This document shows positions 1 to 11,704 of a stretch of DNA of 64,000 nucleotides, piece after piece. Position 1 is the stretch's first letter. Each line of letters starts with the position of its first letter. The DNA is taken from the NCBI GenBank assembly GCA_024220505.1, contig JAKZZE010000001.1, positions 186,001-250,000 of the forward strand, read 5' to 3'. A model generated the notes under the pieces. It searched no databases and was not told where the DNA came from. It saw only the letters and a list, made by a program, of their open reading frames with translations. The translations under genes were made by a program, and so were the position numbers. Source of the DNA: Rhizopus arrhizus. Taxonomy: Eukaryota > Mucoromycota > Mucoromycetes > Mucorales > Rhizopodaceae.

Positions 1-1070
1 GTATTCAATATACAAGGAATCAGAGCGATGGATGCTTTACAAAGATTTATTGCAGTCTTTTCTCTATTATTCGGTCATAACTAATTCCACTCCTTTAGCT
101 CAATACAAATTGTTTTAATATAGCTCCTGATGCAATAAGACATAAATGAAAAATAGATCTACTTAAGAAATAATTACAAGCATTCTACTTGCATAACCAG
201 GAACAGATCTTCATATTAAAACTGTTTCATATTAGTTGGTGTTCATTTACTAGTTTCTTTGGCACCTGTATAAAGCGAGAATTGATAGTCCTGGTGAAGA
301 TTTTAGTGTCCGTATTGACTAAGGAAATGGGGCGATAATGTTTCATTTGTATCGAGCCTCCTTTTTTTTTGGCTAGAGTATCATATGCGATTTATTCCAG
401 GATTTAGGGAACACAACTTTTTCGAGGAAATTGCTGTAAATTTAGCAAATAAGAGGCTCGAATGGCGAGAGGCTCATAATCAAGTGCAGTATTTTGTATG
501 ATAAGCCATCAGAATCTGGGCTACTTTTTCGAGGTGAACGTCAACTATGCTGTAATATGTCGTTTATTGTGATTGACAAAGTCAACAAGTGTTGTTGTAT
601 AGAATTGAGCTTCAGAGAATCTGAGAAGTGGGCTACAATGGTTTCCAAGGATGCTTCATCAACCTGATCTGGCATATACAACTGACTATAAAAGTATTTA
701 ACAACAGTGATGTTTTTAGCATTGGAATTGCAGGTCGAACCCTGTGACTGTGTTAGCTGAGCATGGTATATATCTTGACTTTCCCTTGTAGTAACGAGTC
801 ATTTCTGGAAACCAGGTGATTTTTCATTATATTGGCGCCAAAACTTGCAAGCTTTAAGGTATTCAATTTCTGCCATTTGATCTTGAAGGGAGCTAATTTA
901 CAATTTGATTGTGGGAGAAGAGTGGATAAGATATTTGTGTTCTTGTATTGCCGAAGAATACGGTTACGCTTCTGTTGGAGTTTTTTATCTATTTTATTCG
1001 CCAGTTGTTCTGTGTCAGTTGAAACGATCTGGTGAAAAATGTAACCTTCTTTTTGATCCAGTCCCAGGTG
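1..1070 (-). mobile_element. Decayed LINE retrotransposon, reverse transcriptase region
   Basis: The minus strand, read across frames with many stops, gives a LINE reverse transcriptase. From high to low coordinate there is a linker with YSQLYMPDQVDEASLETI (about 590-690), the RT box SSPDSDGLSYKILHLI (about 465-515), and PISLVNTDTKIFTRTINSRF (about 265-330), which is the usual RPISL.N.D.KIFTR.I motif of non-LTR retrotransposons. A further degraded stretch runs to base 1, so the element continues outside the window. Frameshifts and stops rule out a functional protein. No LTR is present. The family call rests on RT motifs; the clade is not determined. Confidence 0.75.
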
Positions 1071-2822
1071 TCTAATTCGATTAGATGGTCTTGACGGGAT
1101 GGAATTTATGTTCCTAGTGTTTCCATGTACATTTGTAAATCTTTTTTATATTTATCGTTGCAGGCAATAAAGGGGTTAGCTTTCCATGTTCCAGGTTCAC
1201 GTTCGGTAAGACTATTTATTTCTAAACTTCTTTATTTTTATTTAAAAACCTACTAAAATCTCAGCATTATTGATATTGAATTTCACAATCATTTAAAACA
1301 TATAACTAGCTTCAAAGCTGTATCGTGTACATTGTCTTTGGTTACTTTATGAAAAATGAAAAATAATCTTGTAAACTTAACAACAGCCTATACTATTGCT
1401 ATAACAGGATGATGGATCATGGGACAATAGATGTTTAGCACCCTTTCATTTTAAAGGCTTTGGCTGACAATTTTGATAAACGAGTTCAGGAGGGATTATG
1501 TCAGCTATATAATTAAATTTTGCAGGATCAGTATATTTTCAGAGCGTATTTGAGATTGACTAGATGGATATATCAAATTATCTTAGATCACTTCTGTTTA
1601 GTTAATTCAAGCAGAAAAATATTTGGATTTTGAAAATGGTTTTATACATTGTATCCAGTAATTAAAAAGCACAACTCGAACCATCATCTTTAAACAATAT
1701 GAGACACAATTCCCAATTCCTTAATAAAGTTAGTTGCCGGACCTATCCGTTGGGCAGATTCAATCATTCTGTCGATCATTATAATGTATGCAAGTTGAAG
1801 TTTACAGGGTATTGACTACTTTGATTAATTTGGCTACATCATCAATAACCATTTTCATAAGCGGCTTCAGTTCGAGTAATCCTGTTGTCTTGTCACTATT
1901 TTAAGAACGATTTTTAGATCAGTAATTTGTTTCAGATCATCCTCCTTGGATCATAAGTCTTGACCCACTGTTCATTATACAGATTTTCCTATCCATCTTC
2001 ATGAAAATAAGAGTTTTTCATTATTTCAAAAGAAAAATGAGATAATTGAATAGAAACCTTGCGGTGATTTGGCTTATTTAAAAAAAAAGGTACTTTTTTC
2101 AAGACGATGAACAGATTGTACTCTACGACAGTTATTTATTAAAACTCGACAAGATCAACCGACTATATTTACATTATTGGAAAACAAAATACATGCATCA
2201 CATTTTCGATTTTTGTTTCGTCAACACTGGTAGTTTGTACAAATGACCCAATTTCTTCAATTCGTCAGTACGATAAATTTTCATAAGCATAAAACTTGTT
2301 GGACAGCCTTTTTTTCAGTAATAAGATACAAAAAACAAATTCTACAGAATTTCAATAAACTTAATATTAGAGTTTGATTTCCCCCCCCCCTCTCTCTCTT
2401 TCTTTCTCAGGTTTATGCATTAAATCCTTCTTGCCTTAAATTTTTTATATTATTGTGCAAAATTCCAGATATGTTTCTGCCAAGCGCTACTGTATTTTTA
2501 CATTTTTATATTATTTTTAATAGAATGAATATATTGATCAATCTGTTGGCAATCTCTGCAGTCTTTTCATTGTTACTTTTACTACTATTCATATTTGTAA
2601 GCCTAAATAGTCTTTTAATGCATTCTTCGGGGTATACCTTTTTATTCTAGAGGATAAAACCTTCTTTCACATTGTTTTCAATACTCATGTTCATAGTTTT
2701 TTTTTTTGTTGTATAAGCTTACACATATTTTTTTAATTTTCTTAAATTTAAAACTCCACAAATTCATGTGGGAATCTTCATATGCAAATACTTTCTTTTT
2801 TTATTTTTTTTTTATAGTAAAT
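1071..2822. other. Unassigned AT-rich DNA upstream of the first gene
   Basis: No coherent gene is seen. Around 1690-1990 the minus strand shows short coding-like pieces (for example ending in ATNFIKELGIVSHIV) broken by stops. These could be the 5' part of the decayed LINE to the left, but I cannot show that. A C-run (2382-2391) followed by a CT-rich stretch precedes the leader of the next gene, and TTTTTTTATAG just before its ATG could be the acceptor of a leader intron. Confidence 0.4.
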
Positions 2823-3995
2823 ATGTCTGCAGAAGTATTATACAACAAATCACTTCGTTCATTCTTATTAAAAAAACATTCGTTGGCTGCAAGTGGCTGT
2901 GTCAAAGCTATTTCGTTGTTATCAAAAGACGATAACAATAGTGAAGTAGAAAATTTAAAACTGAATGTGTGGATGCTTTATTTGAATGTAGTATCAATTA
3001 TAATTGGTAATCCAAAGTCTACACAAGCCCATTATGCTAAATTATTGGGTACAAACTCAAGTCAACTTCAACCTAGCGATGTTTGCTCTTTTGTTTGGAG
3101 GAAATTAAAAGAAAGTTATAGTACAGCTGAGAATATTGACATTAGAATAATGTCTACTTTGTAAGCATTCCAGTTTTAAAATAAGGAGGAAAATAGTTTT
3201 TTTTTAACTTTTTTATAGGCTGACTATGACAACAAACTTGGAACAGCTCGTTGTTGCAAAAAACATTACAGAAGAATGGTTTACTTGTTTATCGGATGCA
3301 GTTCTTGACAATATTTCACAGCAAATAAAGGAAGAGCATAATTGCTTGGTTTGCGCGTACATAGAAATTGTTGAATTGTATGTTACTCGTATTTTACCTG
3401 GTTTAAATGAATTTGAAACAGCTGAAGCATTTATTGATTACAACACGATCTTAACAGAATCTAAGTTATTGGTAATTTTTTTTTCACATTTACTGCCACA
3501 TCATTAACGATTTAACATTTTATCACTTAGGCTCTGAAAGAAGCAGTTCGAGACTACAAGAAATCAGCTGAACAAAAAGAGAAGGAAGAGAATGATAGAT
3601 TATTAACGCAACAGAAAGAAATAGTAAAAGAAGAAGAAGTAAAAGAAGAAGTAAAAGAAGCAGAAGAAGTAAAAGAGGAAGAAGTAGAAATAAAAGTGAA
3701 AGAAGAAACACAATTAATACGGACAGTACAAGTTGAAAAGGACATTATACCAAACTACACAAGTGTACAAAACAGCAAAAGGGATAAACAAATGAATCGG
3801 TTAATGTTGATAAAGAACTGGATAAACCAAATAGCAATAAAAGGCACAGCTTCATATGCTGCCATCCTGATTATTGCGTTTTTATTGGTTAGCTTATTGA
3901 ATGGTCAAAGACGACGAATATCAATTGTTTTACAAAGCTTGTTAACAAAGTTCTTTCAAACTATTAAAATGGGTACAACTGTGACTTATATGTAA
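2823..3995 (+). CDS. Membrane protein with C-terminal anchor; possibly PEX26/Pex15-like
   Basis: Three exons fit with correct phases: 2823-3160, 3219-3471 and 3531-3995, giving 351 residues. The first two thirds look helical with no signal peptide. A Glu/Lys/Val-rich segment follows at roughly residues 215-245, and one hydrophobic helix (YAAILIIAFLLVSLL, about residue 305-320) lies near the C-terminus with a short basic tail. This is a tail-anchored-like layout with a cytosolic helical domain. Peroxisomal PEX26/Pex15 proteins have the same plan, but I see no diagnostic motif, so the function is a guess. The start at 2823 is the first ATG in frame with MSAEVLYNKSL; an extended upstream frame is low complexity. 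The next gene, on the same strand, begins about 430 bp downstream. Confidence 0.7.
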
Positions 3996-4422
3996 TAAAA
4001 ATGTACTTTTGTGTTCATAAATGTCATTTCTTTTACTCTTTATCATCCACAACCCCATTTGTTTTCAGATAATCGGACCACAAAATGGCATAATAGAATA
4101 AAAAGAAACCATTTATAAATACTTACAAGAGACAATGCCGATAAAACAAAGCAAAAATCACTTTATAAAAATAGCAAACAAGAAGAAAAGAATAAGCAAA
4201 AAAAAAAAAGGTACTTGTACCTTTTTGATAATAAAGATATAACGATCGGTAAAGAATTCGGAATTATTATTTATAGTTGGGGAGTGACATGTGAAAATTA
4301 TCTACAGTCAGAAAAAAAAAAAAAAAAAAAAAAAAAAAGAAATAAAATGTTTTTATTATTTATTTATTTATTTATTTTTTATTTATTTTTTTTATTTTTT
4401 TGACAGCTATCAAATTGAAAGC

Positions 4423-6057
4423 ATGATATCAGACTCAATCATAAGTAGAGGAGCTATATATGCAATAGCAGTAATTCAATCTATTATTGCACCTATTGCA
4501 TTTTTTTATTACATTTATTATATTATTGCAGAACAAAAATTCGTTGGCTTGCATCCTTCACTTGATACATTCATACATTATTGGTTGGGTTGTGAGCTTA
4601 TGTTTTATGTCTATTTTCAAATTGCTCGTAATAGAATGCAACGACTTTTACCAAATGTATCACCAAATCCACAAGAAAGAAGTGATTTATATACACTTTG
4701 TCTTGCAAATATTGACGATGCTGAATTATGGCTACCAGGCTGGTTTGCAACACTTGATCATCCAAATCAACATCCAAAATTTGAAGATATTTATCGTGAA
4801 AATGTGGCTGAATGGTATAATCATAATAAGCTATAATCTCATTTTATTAACATCTTCAAAGGTTATCTTGGGCCTTTTTTAGTTTACCACTAGAACATAT
4901 CATGGAAAATGAATCAACTATGGAAGAGCTAGATTATATGATTAGTCGTTTTGAAGATGAATTTCATATTCAGTTTAGTGAAGGCTATAATGAAAATATC
5001 ATAGCTTATCGTATTAGTTTTGATCCTGTACTTGCTTACCACAGACCACTTGCATTTTATATCTCCATCTTATTCCTTACCACTCTCTTTGGTCTCATAT
5101 GTCAATTCATATGGCGTATGAAGAAGTTTGGACCTGAAAATAGATCAACTATTTGGAATTTAATGGATCCACAACAAGCACCTTATACTTCTAATCAAAC
5201 TGGTCCAGAAAAGGTATCTTATTGGTTTCGTGATGGAAACCGTGAAAAGAAGCCGATTGTTTTTATTCATGGTATTGGTGGTGGTTTAATGTGTTATATT
5301 TCATTTCTTGCTAAATTAGTCAATTTGGATGTACCCATATTTTGTATCGAGTTACCTTTTGTTTCTATGCATTGTGTTGAAGAAGTGCCAACGATGCAAG
5401 AAACTGTACGAGATATGCAACAAATGTTACATCGACATGGCTTTACTGATGCTGTCTTTATATCCCATTCCCTGGGTACAGCTGTATCTTCATGGGCAGT
5501 GAAGTATATGCCAAAGAATGTGGCTGGTGCTATATTTATAGACCCTATCTGTTTTATGCTACATTACAAAGATGTGTATGTTATCAACTTTATTTTAAAA
5601 TACTTGTTAACTTTCTTTTTCATTTATAGTTGTACAAATTTCGTATACCGAGCTCCTAAAACAGCAGCACAGGTAAGAATGACAACAATACACAATCGAA
5701 AAGAAGCTAAAAATGAACCTCAATATTTAGAGTCTAGTGAAATATTTTGCATCTACTGAACTTTATATTTCATATTATATTTCACGTCACTTTCACTGGT
5801 TTCAAAGCATTCTTTTTGTAGCACCAAAAATACCTCATCATCATCACAATTACAGTTGTTCAGTTGTGATGCCATATAATACCAAGGTCTACCTCTCAGA
5901 GAATGATAACATCATTGACTCATCTCGTGTGGATACTTATTTAAATCATCATGGCCTAGATTCCACTATCATGAAAGGGTTAGACCATGCTTCGTTCTTG
6001 TTTTATCCAACATGGCAAGAGGAAATATTATCAACCGTTCGTAAATACGTATCTTAA
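4423..6057 (+). CDS. Alpha/beta hydrolase with N-terminal membrane segments
   Basis: Exons 4423-4814, 4862-5575, 5630-5672 and 5731-6057 join in phase to 491 residues. The N-terminal part has a hydrophobic segment (residues about 10-35) and a second near residues 210-230. The hydrolase domain shows the oxyanion-side motif FIHGIGGGL, the nucleophile elbow SHSLG (first Gly of GxSxG replaced by Ser), and the late histidine in LDHASFLF. The conserved segment ELYISYYISRHFHWFQ before the last strand is typical of the fungal members I know. It is probably a membrane-associated lipase or esterase; the substrate is unknown. Intron 2 is short (54 nt) and in frame, so a naive translation would read through it. 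A poly(A) run (about 4313-4338) and TTTATT repeats lie just upstream. Confidence 0.8.
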
Positions 6058-6136
6058 TTTTTTGTAATAGTAGTAATAGCAATAATAATAATAATGTGTG
6101 TATATAAAAACTATACTTTATAATAAAATTCGTTTC

Positions 6137-6807
6137 TTAAACAATACCAATTCTCTTTGCTAACCTTTGATATTGTTCATGAGCAACTTGTTTTTGTCTC
6201 CAAATAAATATGAGAACAGATAAAATAGCAATAGTGACATTTAGAACCTATAAATAAATTATAGATCAGTACTTTATCATCAAATCTATTCAGTGCCTTC
6301 GTACTTCAAATTTTATAAATCGACTACGTTCCACACTCTTTACTCTAGGGCAAGCTAGAAAAGAAGGTAATGAAATAGAATCATCATCATAGATCACTGT
6401 CTGATTTTTTCGATCGGCTAATTCAGGGTCATCCCACTCACATCGAACCGCTTGCTTATTACCAAATTCGGCACAATATGGATGGGTTTTCTATTCAAAA
6501 TTTGAGTCCTTGTTTGTTTTCTGGTAGGATCTGTATACACCTACATACTTTTTCAAGAGGAGAACATACTTCACAATCGCCAGTGGGGTAACATGAATAG
6601 GTTGATTTATCAACAGTTTCGTGTGAATGTGTATAATCGCCCAAGTGCTGTGAGCTATTTTCATCTGTGATTCCAAAAGGAGGCGTTCGTTTTTGAACAA
6701 TAGCTAAGCACAAATTACAACTAAATAAATGAGTTTTATTCGTCTTTTTTTTTATGCGATCGAATGTAGGATTACAATAAACATAAAATAAACAATATTG
6801 TCTTCAT
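6137..6807 (-). CDS. JTB-family type I membrane protein
   Basis: Four exons on the minus strand (6776-6807, 6549-6720, 6305-6490, 6137-6247) join in phase to 166 residues. The first exon encodes a signal peptide that continues into the second (MKTILFILCLFCNLCLA). The luminal part has the cysteine pattern of the JTB (jumping translocation breakpoint) family: CYPTGDCEVCSPLE, then HPYCAEFGNKQAVRCEW and LACPRVKS. One transmembrane helix follows (VLNVTIAILSVLIFIW) with a short basic tail. JTB proteins are small cysteine-rich membrane proteins of the secretory pathway or mitochondria; their role in fungi is not settled. The gene converges on the hydrolase gene, the stop codons being about 80 bp apart. 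Confidence 0.72.
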
Positions 6808-7376
6808 TCAAGCAATTCTTAAAAAGAGAGAAAAGAAAGAGTGTGTGACGTTCGATTTATCTTTTACGTGCTGTTGATCTATCAATAACAGCTTTTAGGA
6901 TAGACTAAAAATTGTTCTACGAGAGAGTTTTTATAAATCTCACTTTCTATTCTTCCCTTTGTCTTTCTTGTCATATTGATCAATATCAGTGATAGGAACT
7001 TCAAAAGTATTTACTGTGCTCTTTTTTTAAAACTCTCCCCCTCCCGAACAAGATTTTCCATCGTTACTTCATCCTAATTACTGTCTCTTGGATTATTTAG
7101 CATGACTGTTCATCTTAAAACTAATTTATACCAAGTTCGAACTATAGCTCAAACTTTATAGATACCCTGTTTTTTGTACTGAGTATCAAAAACTTTTTAA
7201 CATCATCTTGTCTTCTATTAACAAATTTAATCTACTATTGAGATCTCAGTTTGACTTTCTCTGTGGCCCATGTCTCGAAGGAATTGGCCTCTAAGGGTAA
7301 GTTTAAGACTTTTATCTTTAAACTTGGACTTCTAAATTTTAAGGATGTTATCCAATAAAATGATTATTGGCAATCT

Positions 7377-7416
<40 letters not shown>

Positions 7417-7946
7417 GTTGGGTTAGTCAAAATAGTAATGTCATCTATATTTGACTTGTTGTAGAATGAAGCATTTCACTTTTAACTATTTGCATCCATC
7501 TTTTGAACTCAAACTGTTTATCATTGAAGAGTCGGCTACAACAGTAAGATTATTAGCTTTGTTAATAATATTGTGATTGATAGCAAAAGAAACCATAGTT
7601 CAAACCAATACTACAGTCGTTCCACTGTCACTTAGACATTTTTTCAAAAAAGGTGGTCGGACGTTTAAGAAAGATTGATCAATCTTTTGGACACAATTTG
7701 ATCCGAAAAAAGGAAATTAAGTTGCATACTTTTTTGAAAATACAATTAAACAAGTTTTATTTATTTATTAAACCCAAGTGGGCACGCAGTATTTTTATAC
7801 TAATTTTGCCCGGGTCAGTTCAAAGAGTGAAAGAAATATCTAAAAAACCCCTTTGGGATTGAGGGTAAAAAAGTTATAGTTTGAAGAAAGGGGACAGAGA
7901 AATGGATCTCAGAAAGAGGGGCTACTGAGAAAACAGTAAGTAGAAC
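6808..7946. other. Non-coding stretch with a long poly(A) tract
   Basis: No supportable gene. A run of about 34 A lies at 7379-7412, directly after an AT-rich segment containing AATAAAATG. It looks like the tail of a retroposed transcript or LINE, but the upstream sequence matches nothing I recognise. At 7671-7688 there is a perfect 18-bp palindrome centred on TTGATCAA. A 69-residue frame at 7653-7862 is basic and has no recognisable domain. Confidence 0.4.
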
Positions 7947-9480
7947 TCATGTATTTTTGACGGGAAAGAGCTCAGGAAAGTCGCCACGATCCATATATCT
8001 TTTGTTAGTGAAGAAATTGGCTACAGCCTGCTTGATAGGGCCTCTAAGATGATCGAGAGCACGAAGGATACGACACAGAAACAGGCCACGTGCGGCGCAC
8101 GTCCTTTCCGCTTCGTCATAGTCGTCGTATTTAGGATCACGAAGGTTCGAGGGGTCTAAAGGATCATAATCATCTTGAACGGGGATCTCAAATTTCTTTA
8201 ATAGCGAACGGAGCTCAGTTTCGTAATCATTATGAATTAAAAAGGCAACAAGGTCGCGGTCAGGGTAATGAATGTTGAGGATACGCCTGGTGTTAATTGA
8301 TTTATCCAAGAATAGAAAGGAACAAGAGAGGACGAGACTCGATAAAGAGATTGCTTTATTTAATAAGAAAATTGTACTCTATTTATACTTTTCATACACG
8401 GATAATATTTCATGTCATGGATTAATAATTAATGAGTATGATATAGCTGATGACAAATAGATAAGGGTTACGTGTTCTTCTATTGTTATATTTGTCATAG
8501 AATACTCGTATATGATTGACTGCGGCTAACTGTGATTTAGTTCCTGGATTTAATATAATTTAACCGTGCAATTACGCAGCATCTTATCCTTAATGAAGAT
8601 TATCCGAATTAACCTGTAGCCTATCTATTGGATATATTTTACATGTAGTTTATTAATACTGTTTTCATATCGAGTTATGAATGATGGATACATCAAAGGG
8701 GGACAATCTTTAATTGCTGAAAGAAACAAAGCTTCATGTGTTCTTGCTGTCCAGTTTGTTATTTCTGTTTTATGTCTGATGTTTCCAAGACCGTCATTAT
8801 TTAATCGATCCTTTAGAAGCCTGGTAGTATATTTGTTTGTAAGATCTAAAATGTTTAGACCTGGCAAACTATTATGTCAAAGAGTAATTAATAATTGAGT
8901 ATGTATACTAGCTACAGATTAAGTTACCAGCATGAAGGTACATCAGTGATATCTCTGATGATTTTTTGAATTATGGGATCCCGATTGACGTCTGCTTCTG
9001 CGGTATCGTTTTTGTCTTGGGCATCAGTTTGTACTTCGTCAGTTTCACCGAAGGAGACTTTTGCTCGCTGAATGACACGCTCTTGGACATCCCCCACTAA
9101 AGCTCGTGCCCTTTTTTCTAATTTATTATTGTGAGCTGTCTTTTCGCGATCTTGCCAATACTTTGCATATTCTTGATCGAACTGAGATTTCATATTGTTT
9201 CGTTTCTTCATAAATAGAAATGTTAACTATCAATTCTATTTTTAACAAAAAAATTAAACGTGTTTACCGAAAACTCTTTTTGTTTTTTACGACAATGCTG
9301 AACAAGGTCAGACTTGCTGCTGATCAAGCTGGACAAAGTCTTACTGTAGTAGATGTCAACTGCACATTTGTCTAGCTCAAGGAACATGTTTGCGAAATCT
9401 TCGTTGTAAATTCTTCAGCATCGAGTTTCCTTTGTTCGATAAATTCATCACAAATCCATTTCCAGGTAGACATTTAAAAT
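7947..9480 (-). pseudogene. Repeated-family hypothetical gene, split by an LTR-like insertion
   Basis: Read on the minus strand from about 9475. An N-terminal piece begins MSTWKWICDEFIEQRKLDAE, then after a frame break comes LELDKCAVDIYYSKTLSSL. An intron follows (donor GTAAAC near 9258), then 9211-8924 (a charged, helical segment with DPIIQKIIRDITDV). A further intron leads to 8867-8625 (PGLNILDLTNKYTTRL), and the C-terminal piece lies at about 8290-7947 (NIHYPDRDLVAFLIHNDYE, then PSNLRDPKYDDYDEAER). These pieces resemble, from memory, consecutive parts of a hypothetical protein that recurs many times in Mucorales genomes; no function is known to me. The 3' piece is separated by about 350 bp with LTR-like features, and the N-terminal part has a frameshift, so this copy is probably dead. 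Confidence 0.55.
8291..8643 (-). mobile_element. Putative solo LTR
   Basis: This segment interrupts a protein-coding frame. It starts TGTTAA and ends TTTACA, a near-perfect short inverted repeat of the TG...CA type. Read on the minus strand it carries a TATAAATA box (about 8380-8387) followed by an AATAAA signal, the order expected of an LTR. I see no convincing 5-bp target duplication (CCTGG left, TGTAG right), so it is either old or misbounded. No internal retrotransposon genes are present. Confidence 0.4.
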
Positions 9481-9484
9481 ATAA

Positions 9485-10197
9485 TAAAAGAATGAGGCGC
9501 AAGTTACGTGGATACGAAGCTTTATTTCTGATTGACAAACATTTTGCTCCTGTGAGAGGTAAAGCAGATAATTCAGCGTTCATCGATGCCTTCTGTTTGC
9601 AGCCCCACTGGATCAATTGCAAATCTAAACCATTTCGATTGTCTCTCATACAGCGATCTCTGCCATCATCGGCAATGCCACAAATACCAACCTCCAAGTG
9701 GTCACTTTTTTGGAAAATGCCTGTTTTGCCTGAAAGCCGGTCTTTATGGTATCGTCTATTCCACCGTAAACTCTATAGCCAATCACTTCTTTCAAGATTT
9801 GACAACGGTTTGACCTCTTCACAATGCAAGTTTTGCTCTGCTAATACTTAAGACTTACAGTACCTCTTCGTGCGCTGTCCAAGGAAATGGAGAGTATGGC
9901 TAGATGCTTTCAACTTCTTTAGTCCACATCTCACTTTCACTCAAGACGATATATGCTCAATTCTCTGGTCTTTTCGGCAGTTTACTTTTGTTGACAACAT
10001 TGATCTCTGGACTCTCAGCTGCTGTGTGCTTTCCGTTATCTGGAGATTTACTATTGACGGCTTTCCTTTTATTGATAAACAGTTGGTCATTCAATCGCCT
10101 ACACTCTGTTCCGTTTGGCTCATACCGCTCTCAGACGTGTGATTCTTATTATAAAAATAACCTATTTACAAAAAAAAAAAAAAAAAAAAAAAAAAAG
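9485..10197 (+). mobile_element. LINE 3' fragment with zinc-binding RT domain and poly(A) tail
   Basis: Broken plus-strand frames encode the C-terminal zinc-binding region of a LINE polymerase (zf-RVT): PESRSLWYRLFHRKLYSQSL, then QCKFCSA, and after a frame break RCPRKWRVWLDAFNFFSPHL. The C-x2-C ... C arrangement followed by a Trp-rich stretch is characteristic. The copy ends in a run of about 28 A at 10170-10197, a retrotransposition tail. It is 5' truncated; the left edge falls near the start of the neighbouring minus-strand pseudogene. A related copy lies near 49.8-50.3 kb. Confidence 0.7.
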
Positions 10198-10684
10198 CTC
10201 CTGTGAGAGCGAAATTTAACTCTTGATTAGCTGACTTTCTGTTCGCACCGGATGACATAATTTATTGGATCAGCTGTACATGCGCGTAGAGGACGACGTA
10301 AACTGAGCTTGAATAAAAAAAGACAACACGAAAAGGCATCTCATTAATCACTTTCCTCAGACTACATGGCATTGTGCAGTTGAAAGATTGACAGAAGTAT
10401 TCAAAGATTCCAGTCTGGAAATTTTATTCTTTATCTGATTTTTTTTTTTTTAATTGAAAAATGAAAGAAAGCCGCCTTTTGGTTTTTTTTTAATTAGCCG
10501 TCCTTTTTTTAGATTTCCACCATTTGGCATTGGAACGACTGTATTTGATTCATGTTTCATTTTTGAAAACTCTTTTCGAAACAGATACAGTCATTTCAGA
10601 AAGAAAAGTCGCTGATTTTGAGTAAGAAGTCGTACAAAAAAATTGCATGTTCAATAATGTTGTCAGGCGATCCAAAAATAAGGT
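10198..10684. other. Spacer between two LINE fragments
   Basis: No gene is seen. The stretch is AT-rich with T-runs near 10440 and 10490, and several stops in all frames. It separates two LINE fragments of different clades and may itself be decayed element sequence. Confidence 0.35.
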
Positions 10685-11698
10685 CGGTGTGTGGTCCTAG
10701 ACAGCCACATTGATCCTATCTCATACATAATGTATGGTCAACCGCTTCCTCAGAAAACCACATTTGCATACCTTGGCGTTCCATTCAAACAAGGTGGATA
10801 CCTCGACCCAGAAGAACTAATTCAGCACAACACTCGAAAAGCCCTTGCCACAATGAATCTGTTGTCATCTATTGGTGTAAATCCCTCTGGTTTTTCCAAG
10901 CTTCTCTCAACTAGATTCTATGCACATATTATTCGCCCACAGCTCGAGTACAGAGTGACCATCAATCGCTTCACAAGCTCTCAACTTCACACACTTGAAG
11001 AAGCGCAAGATATATGTATCAAAAGGATATACGGCGCTCGTGGTAAAGCTTCTACCAAAGTGATGCTCCATCTGTCCAAATTACCTCTCATGTCCGAGCG
11101 GGTCAATATCCTACAAGCACAGTTCCTTTTTCGTTCTCTACTTTTGCCGGAAGACTCACTGCTCAATTGTCTACTACCATACATACGATGCACTAGAAGC
11201 CATCAATGGTACCTTCTTTCCAAAACCCCACTTTGGAAAATGATACCCGCCTCCAATGATGATTTGGACACTCGTACATTCAAAGCTTTCAAACGGCAAT
11301 TCCTACAGCAAAACCTGGATAAGCGCCTTACGAATCGTAATTCTAAACTGCTTTCTCATTGCCGTCGTTCTGTGTCTGTGGACCCCATCCTGTGGCTGCC
11401 CATGTCAAATTCGGAACGTAGTCGCTGTATACGCTGGAGGTTAGGCTGGCTACCTGGTGGCAAGCCGAAGCCATGTCCCAGACATCCTACTCACCATCTC
11501 TCGAAGAAGCATGCAATCAATTGCTTAAACATGCACAGGCGTCTCTTTATGCCTGAAACAATTCCGGATCCCCTGTCGTTCCTTCTGAATATACTTCCAT
11601 CTCGTCCCCCAGTACTTTCTGGTCTGGCACTCTCTTGGTCACAATGTTGTCCAATTATTTGCTCAATATTACATGAAAAAGAGAAAGCTTGGGAGTGA
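10685..11698 (+). mobile_element. LINE polymerase C-terminal half, one long open frame
   Basis: A 335-codon open frame encodes the region after the RT catalytic YxDD box: FAYLGVPFKQGG (the usual YLG box after the palm), a thumb-like region ending GARGKASTKV, and a C-terminal region with CIRWRLGWLPGGKPKPCPRH and HAINCLNMHRRLFMPE, a CCHH/CCHC-type knuckle seen in fungal LINEs. Catalytic motifs are missing, so the element is 5' truncated and inactive. The lack of stops suggests this copy is younger than the others. The related fragment at 54.3-54.8 kb aligns along the last 190 residues. Confidence 0.75.
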
Positions 11699-11704
11699 GA
11701 CGAA

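Noticed and set aside
720..750. tRNA T-arm-like sequence (GGGTTCGACC on the minus strand)
   Set aside because: It falls within the coding sequence of the LINE relic, and no acceptor, D or anticodon stems can be formed around it.
3523..3711. Minus-strand Leu-rich frame
   Set aside because: It is the antisense of the Glu/Lys/Val repeat in the coding exon of the membrane protein gene; low complexity only.
4902..5759. A separate gene starting at 4902
   Set aside because: The frame joins in phase to the upstream exon 4423-4814, and the end of the frame runs through two introns.
9377..9697. Minus-strand frame of 106 codons
   Set aside because: It lies antisense to the LINE zinc-binding domain and has no domain of its own.
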